A stretch of 64,000 bases of DNA from Yamagishiella unicocca (taxonomy: Eukaryota; Chlorophyta; Chlorophyceae; Chlamydomonadales; Volvocaceae), in the NCBI GenBank assembly GCA_003116995.1, contig BDSL01000014.1:1407837-1471836 (forward strand). The letters are read 5' to 3'. Position numbers and translations under genes: made by a program. The notes beneath the pieces are model-generated. The model did not search any database. It had not been told where the DNA came from and worked only from the letters and a program-made list of their open reading frames with translations. Numbering within the stretch: the first letter of the stretch is position 1; each line of letters begins with the position of its first letter. Positions 1 through 12,600 of this stretch are shown one piece after another.

Positions 1-330
1 CGGCGAGAAGACCGGGTTACACGACATAGGAGGCCGAGGGACACAATTTAGCCGGCCAATTGTTTTGGAACACGCGGTTGTTGAGTGTGTATGCCGGAAA
101 ATTTGGGATAACTATCGGGAAACCTGTAGACGGGCCGATTAACGGCGTGCTAGAGGAAGGGAAACAAACTAGCGACCCTATATGGTAACTTCACGTTATC
201 ATACAGGGCGCACATGGGAGAACTTGGGTTGTGGGCTGGGCATAGTGGAGCGAGACGCATCAAAGCACGGCCCGGTCCCAGCCAGAATACGGACCGTTAC
301 CGTGGAGACAAGGTACGCCACCCATTGTGA
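1..330 (+). repeat. Dispersed repeat family, diverged copy A
   Basis: Begins with a GGCGAGAAGACC-type motif followed by TTACACGACATAGG. Further on it has a block of the form GAGCGAGACGCATC ... CCGTTACCGTG. The same ordered motifs recur at 676-972 in the same orientation and, as reverse complement, at 5845-5945 and inside introns near 11.7-12.0, 24.8, 55.0-55.4 and 58.1 kb. It may extend left of the window. No coding capacity is visible. Confidence 0.6.
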
Positions 331-675
331 TGGGCAATCGTCCGTTCCCAGCGCGTGGCTCAAACCGCGCCGCCTGGCTACTGAGAAACCGCGGTGACAC
401 CATCAACAGCACCCGCAAGCCCACAGCCAAAAACAGGCATACAGACGGCCCCTTCTATCCGGGAAGGGGCAATGAGACCCACCTGGCCAGGGCCCAGATC
501 GGCTAGCGACGTCCATCATGATGAAGCATGCGGGAGGGGGGGCGGTCGAAGGCGTCAGGGCACGAGACAGCGAAGCTGATGTACGGGGGCCAAAGTAACG
601 AATAACCCGAGGCGGCGCGGTGAAAGAGACTGAACCGAGGGTCGGTCCGCCGGGTATGCTGCAGGTGGGGAGTTG
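331..675. other. Spacer between repeat copies, no gene seen
   Basis: Short overlapping open frames only, on both strands, with no recognisable protein, splice pattern or strong local repeat. Nothing I can support as a gene. Confidence 0.5.
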
Positions 676-972
676 TCGAGAAGACCCGGTTACTCGAGAT
701 AGGAAACAGAGGGCAGAAACTAACCGGCAAATACCTTTTCAGACATGCGGTTGAGTGCGCATGCTGGAATAAAATTGGGTTAACTAACTACCGATAAACC
801 TGTGGATGTGGCCCGTCGGCGAAAGGGGAAAAGTAATGTGCGGTAGCGTGTGCGGCGCAAATGGGGGAGCTTGGGTGGCGAGCTGGAACGTGGTGGGGCG
901 AAACGCGTCGACGCCCGGCTCCGTTCCAGCCCGTATTCTGACCGTCACCGTTGATATGAGGTATGTGATCGG
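676..972 (+). repeat. Dispersed repeat family, diverged copy B
   Basis: Direct, diverged copy of 1-330. Shared order: GTCGAGAAGACCCGGTTAC, ATAGGAAACAGAGGGCAG, a GGGGGAGCTTGGGTGG block, then CCGTCACCGTTG. A further partial start motif (GGCGAGAAGACCC) follows at about 972-1005. This suggests a small head-to-tail cluster of the family. Confidence 0.6.
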
Positions 973-3059
973 CGGCGAGAAGACCCAGATGGGGGGTGGC
1001 TAGAAGACCCGGTGGGGGGGAGGTCACGGACAAGGGAGAAAGGGTGCCGCCGACTAGAACAGCCACGTTGCGGGGGGACTTGCTCGCGACGTGGCCGCGG
1101 CGTGTCCCGGCGCAAGCCACCTGGGGTCCATGCGCACTTTTCGGCTGGTGTGACGGCCGAGGAAGGATGAGGTTTGGGTTTGGGAAACATGTGGGTTTGG
1201 CAGCTTGGGAATAGGGCTGGGGATAGGGGCTGACCCGGTTCCCAGTCTTCTCCGCCCGACCAGGCTGTATGGTCGTCCTGCACTCCAGCTAGCTATACAG
1301 CCATCACTGGGGGAGGCCCTGTCGATGGCCATCGGCCCGCCCAGGTGACGGGGACTCAATGTAAAGTCATCCACTTTGTCGCTACCGGCCGCCACGCTAG
1401 GGAGCAACCGAGGCCCCCAGCTCGCCCCACACGCCCTCATCGCAGGAGGTGTGCAACATTCACGAACTCTGAGAGCGAAGTAAGGTACGGCGCTGCTCAG
1501 CGCACACGGCAAGGGCGACGGGTCTGGCTGGCGCGTCGTAAGGTGCAACACCCGTGTTGCAGCTATAGCTGATATTACATTGGCATTGCGTTTGCCGCAA
1601 CGACCTTTGGTGCCTAGTTCGGGCATGCCTAACCATGACAGAGGCGCGCACGCACTCTTCAGCGGGTAGGCTGGTTCAAGGTCATGGGGATATCCTTCGG
1701 TCGCTTAGGTTGCATTATCCTCGTGAGCCTGGGGCCTGCGATGGGCCACAGCTCTCCGCCGGGTCGGCTGTAGGGTCGTGTTTTATGGGAGCCTTGTGCC
1801 CTCCGAGCCCCTTCTGCTGTTGTAGTTGTCTTGTGCCCGCGGGGCCCCGTACTCGGTTGGTCGCGGGCTGCGCCGTTGCAGATCGCACAGGTCAGCTGTA
1901 GGGTATGGCGGATTTCGTCCGTTGTTCCGGTAGATGTTGCGTCTGTTCCCGCCGGTCCCGGTGCGGCCTTGTTACGGTACTTTAGCTGTCCCTGGAGTGT
2001 AACGCCCGGTCCCTCCCCCTATCATTTCTTCAATACAACTCCGTTGAACTGGTACCCGAAAGACAGATACATTGTAGGGTATAGCACAAAACAGTCGTTC
2101 AAACAAGAGGCCGTCACGCCTAGCCATCTACGTTCAATATTGCTTGGTGGCTTGCTTGTATCGGTAAGTATTCCGAAAGGTATCATTGATACGCCCCATG
2201 CATTGACTTCACTTACTTTGTTGTACGCGTGACTCTCGTGGCCGTACGGCGTCCAATAACACGAGTTGCTGCACCAGCCACGGCCTTGCAAATTCCGAAT
2301 GTTCACGCGCTTGTTAACCCCGCGCGCTTCGACCTCTCCCCTTGCGGCCCGCAAATGTCCTGCTGCACATACACTATGACGAATCCGCCTGTGCCACCAC
2401 CGGCAGCCCGCTTCGGCAATCTTGGCGGCTGCGGCTGGCGGGAGTGCGGGGCTATTGCTGCAAGGTCGCCGACTTCGGGTGCGAACTTTATACACGCGAT
2501 GATGTTTTGGATGCTCGTAGATGAGGGGCTTGCGTGTTATCCTCCTGCCGTCGCGTCACCAGCGTGAGCCCGCTAGCAGTCATCCGTTCACTCTTGCCGT
2601 GTCGTGCCGACTCGCGGGAACGCTCCAGGGGCGGTGCGCTCCCTTGCCACACGTTCGTGTAAAATCACTGCTCACCGATGCGTCGGTGGTTTACAGCACG
2701 GGCATGCGGTGGACGCGTTGCAGTGCTAAAAAATACTGCAAAGAGGCATGTGTTACAAAGGTTAATTGGCAGCCAAAACTTGCAGGAAGTCGGCGAAGTC
2801 CAGCTCTCTGGGGGGGGCCCTCGCTCGGCCTCGCATGGGCCAAGGGCAGAGTTAGGCCATAATGCTATTAATGTCCGTGATATAAGCGAGATAAGCTGTT
2901 TTGCGGTGCTATGTGTCTGAGTAAGGCTTGCCGTGCAAAATCCACGCTCCAGGGGGACCCCTCGCATGGAATGCCAGTCCACCGGCGCGCTTCCGTGGAA
3001 GCGTGGACGGCGTTGTGATGTTACCTCATTCAATTCCTCTTTCTGCATAAAATATCATG
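973..3059. other. Gene-poor stretch, nothing recognised
   Basis: Base composition is lower in GC and less codon-biased than the coding part of the window. Open frames are short (the longest is 190 aa, at 1054-1626 minus) and overlap without sensible protein content. No RNA gene, transposon domain or tandem array was recognised. Confidence 0.45.
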
Positions 3060-3772
3060 ACCATATACAGTTAGTTTGCCATGCCACTTCTGCACTTTTG
3101 GGGTCGCGATCCCGGCGCTATCCAGCTTATTAGGCTTTTGCGGTGAAGAGTCCAAGGTCGGCAGCACGTTTACCCAAAAGGCCGTTCGTCAAGGGATAAC
3201 CAGCGTCCTGCAGAGCCGACAGGTTCCAGCGCCTGCTTCAAATGACGTAGAGATCCGAGGAAGGACAAGCAGCTCCGGTTCGCAAACGAGCATATCGGGC
3301 TGTAGGGAAGAAGTTTAAAGAAGGAGCCGGGAGCTTTGTCATCGGTGTGACTCCGGCGCTTTGCACGTCCGCTGAACTTGGGCGTCAGCTCGTGCAATCC
3401 AGCAGACCAACAGTGGAAGTGCAAAGCGACGGGGTCACGTCGATGACAAAGCTCCCGGCCTCCTCGTTGAACTTCTTCAGTGTGAATCCCTAAAGCCCCC
3501 GTGTTGCGAACCGAACCGGAGCTGCTTGTCCTCCGTCGAATGTCTACGTCAGTTGAAGCAGCCGCTGGAACCTGTAGGCTCTGCAGGACGCCGGCTATCC
3601 TCGACGAACGGCCTTTTGGGTAGGCTTGATGCCGACCTTGAACCCTTCACCGCAGAAGACGTTGAGTTCGTAGCTACACTTTCCCAGGATGCCTAATACC
3701 TGTCAGCAGCAGCTGGATAGCGCCGGGATTGTGACCCCAGAAGTGGACATGGCAAACTTACCGGTACATAGG
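3060..3772. repeat. Long imperfect inverted repeat (hairpin)
   Basis: Left arm about 3073-3366 pairs with right arm about 3419-3758, around a loop of about 50 nt. Matching blocks in order: GGTGAAG/CTTCACC, AAAAGGCCGTTCGTC with its complement GACGAACGGCCTTTT, GGAGCTGCTTGTCC with GGACAAGCAGCTCC, AGCTTTGTCATCG with CGATGACAAAGCT, and GTGCAAAGC with GCTTTGCAC. The right arm is longer by roughly 40 nt near its outer end. A transcript from either strand would fold into a hairpin of about 300 bp. Candidates are a foldback element or a small-RNA precursor; nothing shows it is transcribed. Confidence 0.8.
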
Positions 3773-5844
3773 ACAGACCTCTATTTAAGCACTGTAACGT
3801 GTCCATGGCGTGCCCGCGGTTTGGGTACGTCCAGCAGGGTCGTCCCATGTTTGCGCCTGCATCCGAGCATCCGCAGTGACACGCTGACACCATCCACATT
3901 CCTGGTCGCATGCATCCATATCTGCCCAGCCCACCCCAGGCCTCACCCATGCTGTTTGCATCTCGAGACAAACGCCTCCACACCCCTGATCGCACGCACC
4001 CATACTTTTTCAAAAGTGAACTCTTGGGCTTTTCCGTTGGTTCAGGACGCTTTGCGGGCTGCCGTTGGGCCAACGGGCTCCTCGTTTCCTATTCCTCGTC
4101 CTATCTATCGTGATACACGGATACCCTAATACTGGTAAGAGACTATTTAGACCCCCTTGGGTCAAGACATTGCTTCAACCAAAATTTGTGAAGGGTTTAG
4201 CTCACCGAGAACCAAGTGATCGCCTCTGGTTGGTTTATTAACTGATTCCACGGACATCCTCAATACATCACGCAGGTGGAGGTGCTATCAAGGCAGTTGA
4301 GGCTCCAGACATGGACCCCTCTTCTTGTTCTGGGTTCAAATGGGAGAGAACGAATTACGAATGATGCAAAAACAAGGTCTCAGTGGGTCCCAGTAACCTG
4401 CCGAATCTTGTTGTTATTTCGATGACAAGTAACAAGATGTTATCGCGTCCTTCAGCTCGGGCGAGCCCAGGCGGCTGGCCTGTCGCAAGTTATGCTTGCA
4501 TCTGGTTGCATCCGTCAGAACGTAGATGACACGGCTCTTCATGAGTACGGCACAAACCTAAGTCGTAGACTACCACCAGACATTAGCTCTTTTCGTTTCT
4601 GGCCGAGGCTACCCCCAGTCCGCAAGAGCGCTCATGCACGCCGTGCGGAGTTCGGCGACGCTTTGTTTTGTACGCATGCCGTGTATACGATACCCCGTTC
4701 GTATCCGGACGCCGGAGATCACGACGCCGGAGATCACGAAGCCAGGCTTTCCTCAGGCAATATGATACGTGGACCATTGCAATCGTTTTAACTTCTTCAT
4801 GACTGCAAAATGCCCTTCGTCACCACAGTTTTGTCGTGAGGGCCGCGCTTACGCTTAATGCACCCCATTATAGCCGAGCCGTGTATTCATGCCTGCCGTA
4901 CCAACACAACCATTCAAGTGGTGTGTTTGGTATCGATGGCGTTTGCCTGTACTGCGCCCTAACTTGAAGAACTTTAGGAGTGGTTGTGGGCCGGCCGCTT
5001 GCACCCAGGGCCGGGTTCGTCCCGCTGTGCGATCACTGAGCCATTTGTGTCGTCGGCTTCCAGCAGGGTTGGGCCGGCCAGCCACGCCGTAGCGAATGAC
5101 GCCCCCCGGGGTCCCAGAGCGTTTCCCACGTTCTTATGAGGGCGCGCTCTACGGGCGTCACAGGCAGCCTGTGCGGAGGCGGGCCAGCGCACCGCAGTTC
5201 TTGTCCGGCCCACCGCTGTGGCCTGCTGCGACGAGGAGTTCGTGACGGGCAGGAGGCTTGGCTACAGGAACCTGAGCCTCGAGCGCATGTACGATTGTGC
5301 TTCTGTACTATAATGACACATTTGCCTGCGTATGTAGTTGGGAAGTACTGCCGGTTACTAAATTTACGCGAGCTGCCATTTTGACGGGTTCGCGAATGCG
5401 TCTGTTCGGCCCTGCTCAGCGCGCGCGTCGTCATCCAAGCCGAGGACCACCGCCGAAAAGGGACACACTGCACCGCACACCGCAGGCACCGTAAAAGTTC
5501 ACTCGTGCCAGCAGCGTTTCTTACAACCCCGTGGTCATAAGTAAACGCATAGGAGCCCTCAATCTCAGAGCATGCGGTACTCGAAGCCCGCGCCCCGTGC
5601 ATAGCCGCCTGGAGCCTCGCCGGCCCCCTGCCCCTCCCCCAGGCCACCCACCAGGGCGCACCAGCAGCCCTCGCCGGCCTGCCTGCCTGCTTCGTGCAGG
5701 CGCCCTGCTATCACGCTCGCTCGCGACCACCGCGACCGCACGGTACCCACCCTCTCGCCAGCCCCGCTGCCACGGGGGAAAACACTAGAGCACACAGCGC
5801 CCACCTACCCGCAACCCCGACTCCCCCTCCCCTCCACCCCTGCA
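3773..5844. other. Gene-poor stretch, nothing recognised
   Basis: Only short overlapping frames. A small direct duplication of GACGCCGGAGATCAC lies near 4708-4739. No domain, splice pattern or RNA gene was recognised. Confidence 0.45.
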
Positions 5845-5945
5845 CCGCATGTCAAGTAACCGGTTCTTTTCTGTAAACCCCCTGCACTGCCCTCCGTTTC
5901 CTATGTCGTGTAACTGGGTCTTCTCGCCGGCCCCCTGCACTGCCC
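5845..5945 (-). repeat. Dispersed repeat family, two end-like units in reverse orientation
   Basis: Read on the minus strand, GGCGAGAAGACCCAGTTACA then CGACATAGGAAACGGAGGG matches the opening of the repeats at 1 and 676. The plus strand holds two tandem diverged units, each ending in CCCCCTGCACTGCCC. With the copy at position 1 this leaves inverted copies flanking the first 5.9 kb. I do not read that as proof of a transposon. Confidence 0.55.
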
Positions 5946-6805
5946 AGCTGCGCACCCACCTCACCCGCCAACACTCTTGGCTCGGCCCCACGCTCAGTTC
6001 GCTCCGCTTCATCTACACATCCGCGGACGCACCTGCCGGCAAACACCTGCGTGACCCGCCATCACTCCTCCTGACCCCTGACCACCATGACAGTAGCGCC
6101 ACCGCCAGGTGACGCCGCGGCCACCAGGTGCCCCACGGTCGTCAGCGGCCCGGCAGCTCTATCAAGACCCACACTTGTCGCTCAATGAAGCCACGGTGTG
6201 AGCACTGGACCGACCGCCGCGGCGCTGCCTGGCTGGCGGCGCCCCGTCACGAAGGGGCGCCAAAACACAACAGGACAAGCGGGCCGCTCAAGACGATTCC
6301 CAGGACCAGCAGACCGGGCTGCGGAGCTACCGTGGTCGGCTTGGTGCCGTTTCCCCGAACCCACATCTACACCCGGGAGCGCCTCCGGACACCACCTCCC
6401 CATCCAAGCATTGATCGTCAAGTGGCACCGTTCATGCAGTCGACGTGGCGCGTTGCGTCCGGAGCTGCAACCGCCGCTCCCCTCCCCTGGTGCCCAGGGA
6501 GCTGCCCGGCGCCGACGCCTGGCCCCTGCTGATCCCATCAGGCTGCCCTTGGTGCCCCCTCGCTGCACCCCAACGGCTCGTCTAATGTCTGTTCGTTCTA
6601 CGCGCCCTGCGGGGGAGAGAGCGAATCCTAGCCTACTGCCGTCCGTCCGTCCGCTCCTCGTCCTGATGTCTGAACCTACGTCTCACAACGCTCAAGGCAT
6701 TTCGAGTACTAGCGCCGACTTGGTCGCCGGCTCAGCGCCGTCGCATCTACCCATCGAACTTCGACGAAGGATCACCCCTCGGACGACTGCCTCCCGACCC
6801 ACAGG
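5946..6805. other. 3' flank of the large minus-strand gene
   Basis: Lies downstream of the stop codon at 6806-6808 and probably carries the 3' UTR. No recognisable TGTAA polyadenylation signal was found on the minus strand here, so the transcript end is unknown. No other gene is seen; a long plus-strand frame starting at 6198 is the antisense shadow of the RS-rich exon. Confidence 0.45.
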
Positions 6806-9632
6806 TCAATGGGTAACTGTACCCAGGCTCGTGAGGTCGTCCAGGTCCTGCCATATATCATCATCCGGCTCCACCTCCGGCTCGATCTTTACGACGACGG
6901 GCGCGACAGCAGCAGCAACAGCAGCAGCAGTCACCACCTCGGGCTGCTGGTGGGATTGCGCCGCTGCTGCCGCCGAGGCGGCTGCGGGATGCGTGGAGAG
7001 CAACGCATCGGTGTGCAACGGGCGCAACGACGGTTCCGCCGGCGGCGCCTCTGCTGCTGGCCCTGCTGAGGCCGGTGCTGAGCTGACGCCGAGTGCTGAC
7101 GTGGCAACGAGTGGCTCAGCGGCGGCGCTGCTGGCCTCAGCGGGCAGGCGGCCCGTGGCGCCGGCGGCGACAGCACCCCCTGCCGCAGTCCCGGAGGTCC
7201 GGGCAAACGGCCCCTGCTCGCGGACACTGCTGCAGGGCGTCTCGCAGGGGATGGTCGCGTCCGCAGCCTTGGACCCCAAGGGGGCCACCGCGGCCTGCTG
7301 CTGCCGCTGCTGCTCGGCACCCCTCCCCGGCTGGATAGTATTGCCGGTGACAGCTAAGGCTCTGGCGCTGTTGCGCGTGGCGGCCGCTGCGGCGATGGGC
7401 GGGTGGCCCGTCGAGCAGCCGCTGACGGCGGAGGCAGCGCGCTCCAGGCGGGCAGGTGCGACGGCGGCGGCATCCATCAGCTGCTCCTCGCCGTGCGGCT
7501 TCCGCTCGCCTTGCCTCTGGCTGGCGTGGTGGTGGTGCTGGTGGTGGCGGCGATGGTCGGGCTCCTGCTGCCGCTTCTGGTACCCTGGCTCCGAGCCGGC
7601 GGAGGGGCCCTTCGGTGGCGCCCCATCGCGGCGGGCTGCTGTGTGGCGCCACTCGTCACGGGGTGCTGGTGCGGCCGCTAGGGCAGCGACGGCGGCGTCA
7701 CCGCCGCGACCGCCCAGCGCCCCGCTGCCCTCCTCCGCAACCCCATCCTCGGCTGGCGGGCCCAAAGCGCCGCCTGCGACACCAGCCTGCTGCTGGTGCT
7801 GCTGGTGTTGTTGGTGCTGCTGGTGTTGCTGGTGCTGCTGGTGCTGCTGGTCGAACTCCCGCGCCCTACCGCGGCGGCTGGGCACACCAATGTCAGCGCC
7901 CACACCGTCCTCACTGGCGGCTGCGGCTCCGCCCCGCGCAGCCCACTCCGCATCAGATCCCTGGAGCTCGTGCCGGTGGTGGCTGCGGCCCTGGCTGTGG
8001 TGCCCCGCCTGGCGCTGCTGGTGGTGGTGCGGCTGGTGGGATGACGGCCGGCGCGGGGAGAGGGAGGGCTGCTCATCATCCGGCGCTTGACGCGGGAGGC
8101 GCCGCTGGGGGTTCTGGCGGTTCTGGCGGTTCTGGCGCTGCTGGGGGTGCTGCGGGTGTTGTTGGTGCTGTTGGTGGTGCTGTTGGTGGGACTGCCGCTG
8201 GTGCCCCATCGCCCGTGAGCTGCCGGCGGCGTCACCACCTCCGCCTGCGCGCCTTGCTGCAGCCCCCCCACCGCTGGCGGCGGTGGGCTCGGCAGCTGCC
8301 GTCAACTTGACGGCAGGACCGATGGACTTGGACTTCGATGAGCTGGACGAGTCAGAGTCAGAGCTAGATCCAGACTCGTCCGAGCTGCTATCTGACCCTG
8401 ATCCGGATCCAGATCCGGAACTAGAGCTCGAGTCGGAGTCCGAGGCGGACCCTGACTTGGATCCTGACTGGGACTCGGACTCCGCCGGCCGAGCAGCAGC
8501 AGCCGCAGCAGCAGCCGCAGCGGCCGCAGCAGCACTGCGACCTCGACCGATCGCGCCGGCGGCTGCAGCTGCGGCGGCCGCGGCAGGGCCAGTCAGGCCA
8601 TTCACGCCGCCGCCGCCGCCGGATCGGTCCCCTTCAGGGTCGCGGTCCCGAGCCCGGCCACCGCCGCCGCCGCTGCCGGTCACGGCCCCCGCCCCGCCGC
8701 GGTCGCGCCCTTCCTCCTTCCCGCTGGGGCCCTGCGCTCCTCCGCCCGCTCCCCCGCGGTACATGGGCCTGGGCTCCCTCGGAATGTCCCGCTCCCGAGA
8801 CCGGGATCGCTCCCCCCGGCGGTCACCCTCCCGAGCTTCCCAAACCGGACCCCCGCGATCACGCCGCTCGCTGCCGCCACCACCACCACCACCACCACCG
8901 CCGGCGCCGCCGTCGGCTTCGCGCCCTCCGCCGCCGTCACGCTCCCTGTCACGGCCGCGCTCCCGATCCCGGCCCTCCCGATCTCGAGCGTCCCGTCCGT
9001 CTTCGCGGTAGCGGCCACCGCTGGCGCCTCCCCCTCCCCCTCCTCCTCCTCCCCCTCCCCCTCCTCCTCCTCCTCCACCACCGCCACCACGCTCCCGCTC
9101 GGGTCTGTCGCCCGCCCGCTCCAAGCCCTCCCGCCGCACAAGGCTGCGCGCCTGCCAGCTGCGTTCCCGCGCCTCCCGCTCCCGGGCATCGCGGTCCCCC
9201 TCCCGGGTGCGCTCGCGCTGGTCCCGACCACCTGCACCTGCACCTGCGCTGCCTGCTCCCCCTCCCCCTCCTTCGGCACCGCCTCCCCGCTGTCGCTCTC
9301 GCGACCGGTCCCTGTCCCGATCTCGGTCCCGCTCCCTGGAGCGGTCGCGGTCACGGTCCCGTTCCCTGGAGCGCTCGAGCGGCTCGCCGCCCCTTTCCGC
9401 GTAGCCTCCACCTCCACCTCCACCTCCGCCTCCGCCGTCTCGAATGCTGGGCCTCTCCTTGCTGCGGTCGCGCTGCTGGGACTGCAGGTGCAAGTGCTGC
9501 TGCGGGTGCCGGTCGTGCCGCTCGCTGGCGTCACCAGCGCCGCCGCCGCTGGCGGGACCCGCACTGCCGTACCCACGGCCGTCGGTTCCACGGTCTCGCT
9601 CTCGTGCGTACGAGGCGCCGCCCCTGGAGTCC
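6806..9632 (-). other. Last exon: RS/RE/Gly/His/Gln-rich C-terminus
   Basis: The exon starts after acceptor CTTCCCTCCAG and runs 942 codons to TGA. It contains dense R-E/R-D/R-S dipeptides, long Gly runs, poly-Ala, alternating Ser-Asp/Ser-Gly, His-Gln-rich stretches (GCTGCTGGT repeats on the plus strand at 7790-7855) and an acidic end with VKIEPEVEPDDDIWQDLDDL. RS/RE tails are typical of nuclear speckle and RNA-processing proteins. The very GC-biased repeats produce long antisense frames on the plus strand. Confidence 0.7.
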
Positions 9633-12600
9633 CTGGAGGGAAGCAACGAGGAGCGGAGATGGGGGGGGGGGTATCAGAAGGCTCTCGGGGAGGGTGTGAA
9701 GAGGAACCCCCCCGTGGGGGGTCAACCAGTGGGATAGTGGGGTTCCGGGCAACAGGCACGCAGTTCGTTACTACTTGGCGGCCGCTGGCCCCGTGAGAAG
9801 AAATAGCGCCGCCAGCAAACTGCCCCACCCGCTCCGTCCTGACTTGCGCTCCCTGACCCAGTACGAGTCAAGGCCCCTGGCTAACCCCAGCGGCCCCTTC
9901 CTCCCCGCAGGCCCGCGGCTGCGGCCTGGGCCCCTCTGCGAGACAGGCAAGGAAGAGGACCGACCCACGTCGCGGAATAGCGCATCTCACGACAGTGGCC
10001 CTGCCGTCCACAGCGCACATCTTACTCGGCCCCTCTGTCGTCAACATCTGCCTCGCCCCGGCCCTCCCCGTGAGCGCCCCCCCCAGGGGGGGGGGTCTCT
10101 TCTGGACCGCCATCTTCACCGCCTTGGTTTGTCGGCCGTGGATTCGCGGATTCTCTTTACCCCCCCCCCAGCAACCGTGCCGACCCAGACGCACGCACCG
10201 CTCCTCGGGCAAGGACCCCGGTGCGCGCAGCGATGTCACCGGGGCTGACACCCCGGGGCCCCGCCCGCCGTCCCTGTCGCCCTCAGAGCACGGCGTCACC
10301 ACAACTGGCAACCGCCGCCGGGCGTCTTCGGGGTCCGTCATCGGCGGCGGCGGAAAGCCCCCTGCATGTGGCGGCAGCTGCGCCTGCAGTGCGGAGCCGG
10401 CGCCGCTGCCGCCCGAAGCGGTGGCCGTGGCAGCGGCCTCTGCCGCGTCGGCGGCGCCGCCGCCGGCGTCAGCAGCGGCAAAGCTCCCGCCAGCGGCCAG
10501 TAAAGCCAAGGGAGGCGGAGGCGAGGAAGCCTCCGGGGACCTCTCGCGCCGGGCGGCCAGGTCAGCTCCAGGGGAGCCCCGCCCGTCGCCACTGCGCCCG
10601 TCGCCGCCGGCGGCCTGCCTGCCTTCGGTCGCAGCGCCGTCACCGTCGCCGCCGCCGTCAGCGGCTTCAGTGAAGTACATGCCTGCGCCGGCGGCGGCAC
10701 CTCCCTCCGTTGGGGTCGTGGTCGCTCCGGGTTCCTTGGTGTGCTGCTTCTCCTTCTGGCGGCGAGCGTCCTCCTCCTGCCAAACGAGGGTGGACGGCAA
10801 TCGCGTTGCAGCGGAGGAGCGAAGCGTGCGAGGTGCTGTGGGTGCAGCTTATCCTCGGCTGCGCCGGGGGCATTGGCAGCCCCATGCTCCCGCGTCAAGC
10901 TCCACGCCGCCTAGCCCCTTCCCACATCCCGGCAGCGCCTGTACCCCATCACAGGCGTGCCCCCAGCCCGCGAAGCCCCGGAAGAAGCCTGACCCAGTAC
11001 GCAGCTGCACGCCACGAAGTCCGCGCTTCCACCCAACTGACACTCCCACAACGCCACGAAGCCCGAGTCCCCTGAGACAACCACAACGTTCTTTTCCAAC
11101 GCAGCCTGACCCATCGCCCCGGCGGAGCTGCTTGCGGCTGCGCCGGTGCCCCTCGCAGCAGGGGCCTCACTGCCGCCGCCAGTCCTCACCTCGAACGCGC
11201 GGTACAGGCGCTCACACACGCTGAGCCGCAGGTCGGTGACCATGAGCCGCCGGGCCGAGTCCATCATGGCCACACCCGACCGCAGCGTGTCGCGCTCAGA
11301 AAGACCGCCGGGAAAGCGGGCCACCTTCTCGAACCTCAGCTGCGCGGGAGGGGGGGTTGCGAGGAAGACCCGTGGATGCGAGAAAGACCGTTTAGGACAG
11401 ACGTTTCGAGACGCATGCTGGAGGAGTGGGGTGGGTGCGTGGTGTGGAGTGGCGAGTCGAAGCACCGAGCCCTCCAAATGCTACTGCCTGCTACGAGGGC
11501 ACTCCATGCAACTGATCACCACGAGCCCCTTCCCTTCCTTGGCCGAGGTCGGCCGCACCGCTGACGACGAGTCCACGCCGCAAGTCACCCACTGCCGGCC
11601 ACGACCAGCACCGACGTGCGCACACCAGAGTGTGCAACCTAAAAGAGAACCCAGATGTTCTGCACCGCTCTCCCTCTATATTGGATTACGGGTTTCCTTT
11701 CCAACCGCCCCCCAACACGGTAACGGCCAACACGGAAACGCTCTCTATCCAGGCTCGAGCGGGTGCGGGCTTCGACAAGTCTCGCTCCAGCATGTCGCCA
11801 TGCCCTCCACCCCCAAAACGAGGCCTTGAAACGTTTCCTAAACCGCTCGGGGTTTTTGTTGGGGTTCGTCTAGGCGTAGCAGCCGGGGGCGACACTCCAC
11901 CTCCGGCTTTGTATGCCTAAACCAATTTCTCCAGCACCGCAGTTCCGAACACGTGTACCAAGCGTTTCCTACTGGGTTTTTCAATTCCGACCTACGAGCT
12001 CCCTCTCTCTGGGCCACTTGGGAACCGAACCGTTACCGGCTGGAACTTGCATGTCCGGGGTTGCTGTCAAACAGCGCATCTCCTCCTCCCCCCGGGACCC
12101 CTCGGCTCCTCCTGCCAGCCCTTGCACCCACCGCGAACTTGAAGCGCCAGTCCGAGGAGCGAAACATCTCCAGCCCCTGACCCGACGCCCGGCAGTACGG
12201 CCCGTGCAGCAGGCGGCGGTCGAAGTTCCAGAAGAAAACCAGCGTGGAGGCGTTGATGTTCTGCGAGGGGGAGGGGGTGGGGGTGGGGGTGGGGGCTGGA
12301 GGGCGTGGGACGATGGCAAGGGGGCGCCTGTCACTTGGGCGCCTCTAGGGATACCTCCCAGTGCCCGCGCGGGGGGTCCGGGCCAACACAGCCATCAGGG
12401 CAGGCTGAGGGGGTGGGCTGCGCATGCATAGGTCCAAACCGTACGCCACCCGGTCCCTCCCTGGCGTCCCCAAACTCGGCTCCAAAACCATGACGACGTT
12501 TGCGGACACAGCCGCCCTTTCTGCCCCCTCCAGCCCGGGCCCTTCCAGCCCGGCCCCCTCTAGCCCCCACGGGCTTTCCTCGCAAATCCCCGCCTCTAGC

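Noticed and set aside
1..5945. A 5.9-kb DNA transposon bounded by inverted copies at 1 and 5945
   Set aside because: The same repeat also occurs in direct orientation at 676 and in introns elsewhere. There is no transposase and no target-site duplication is visible.
6198..8090. 630-codon plus-strand open frame
   Set aside because: Antisense to the RS-rich last exon. Its Ala/Cys/Trp-run content is the shadow of Ser/Arg/Gln codons, and no domain or start context is present.
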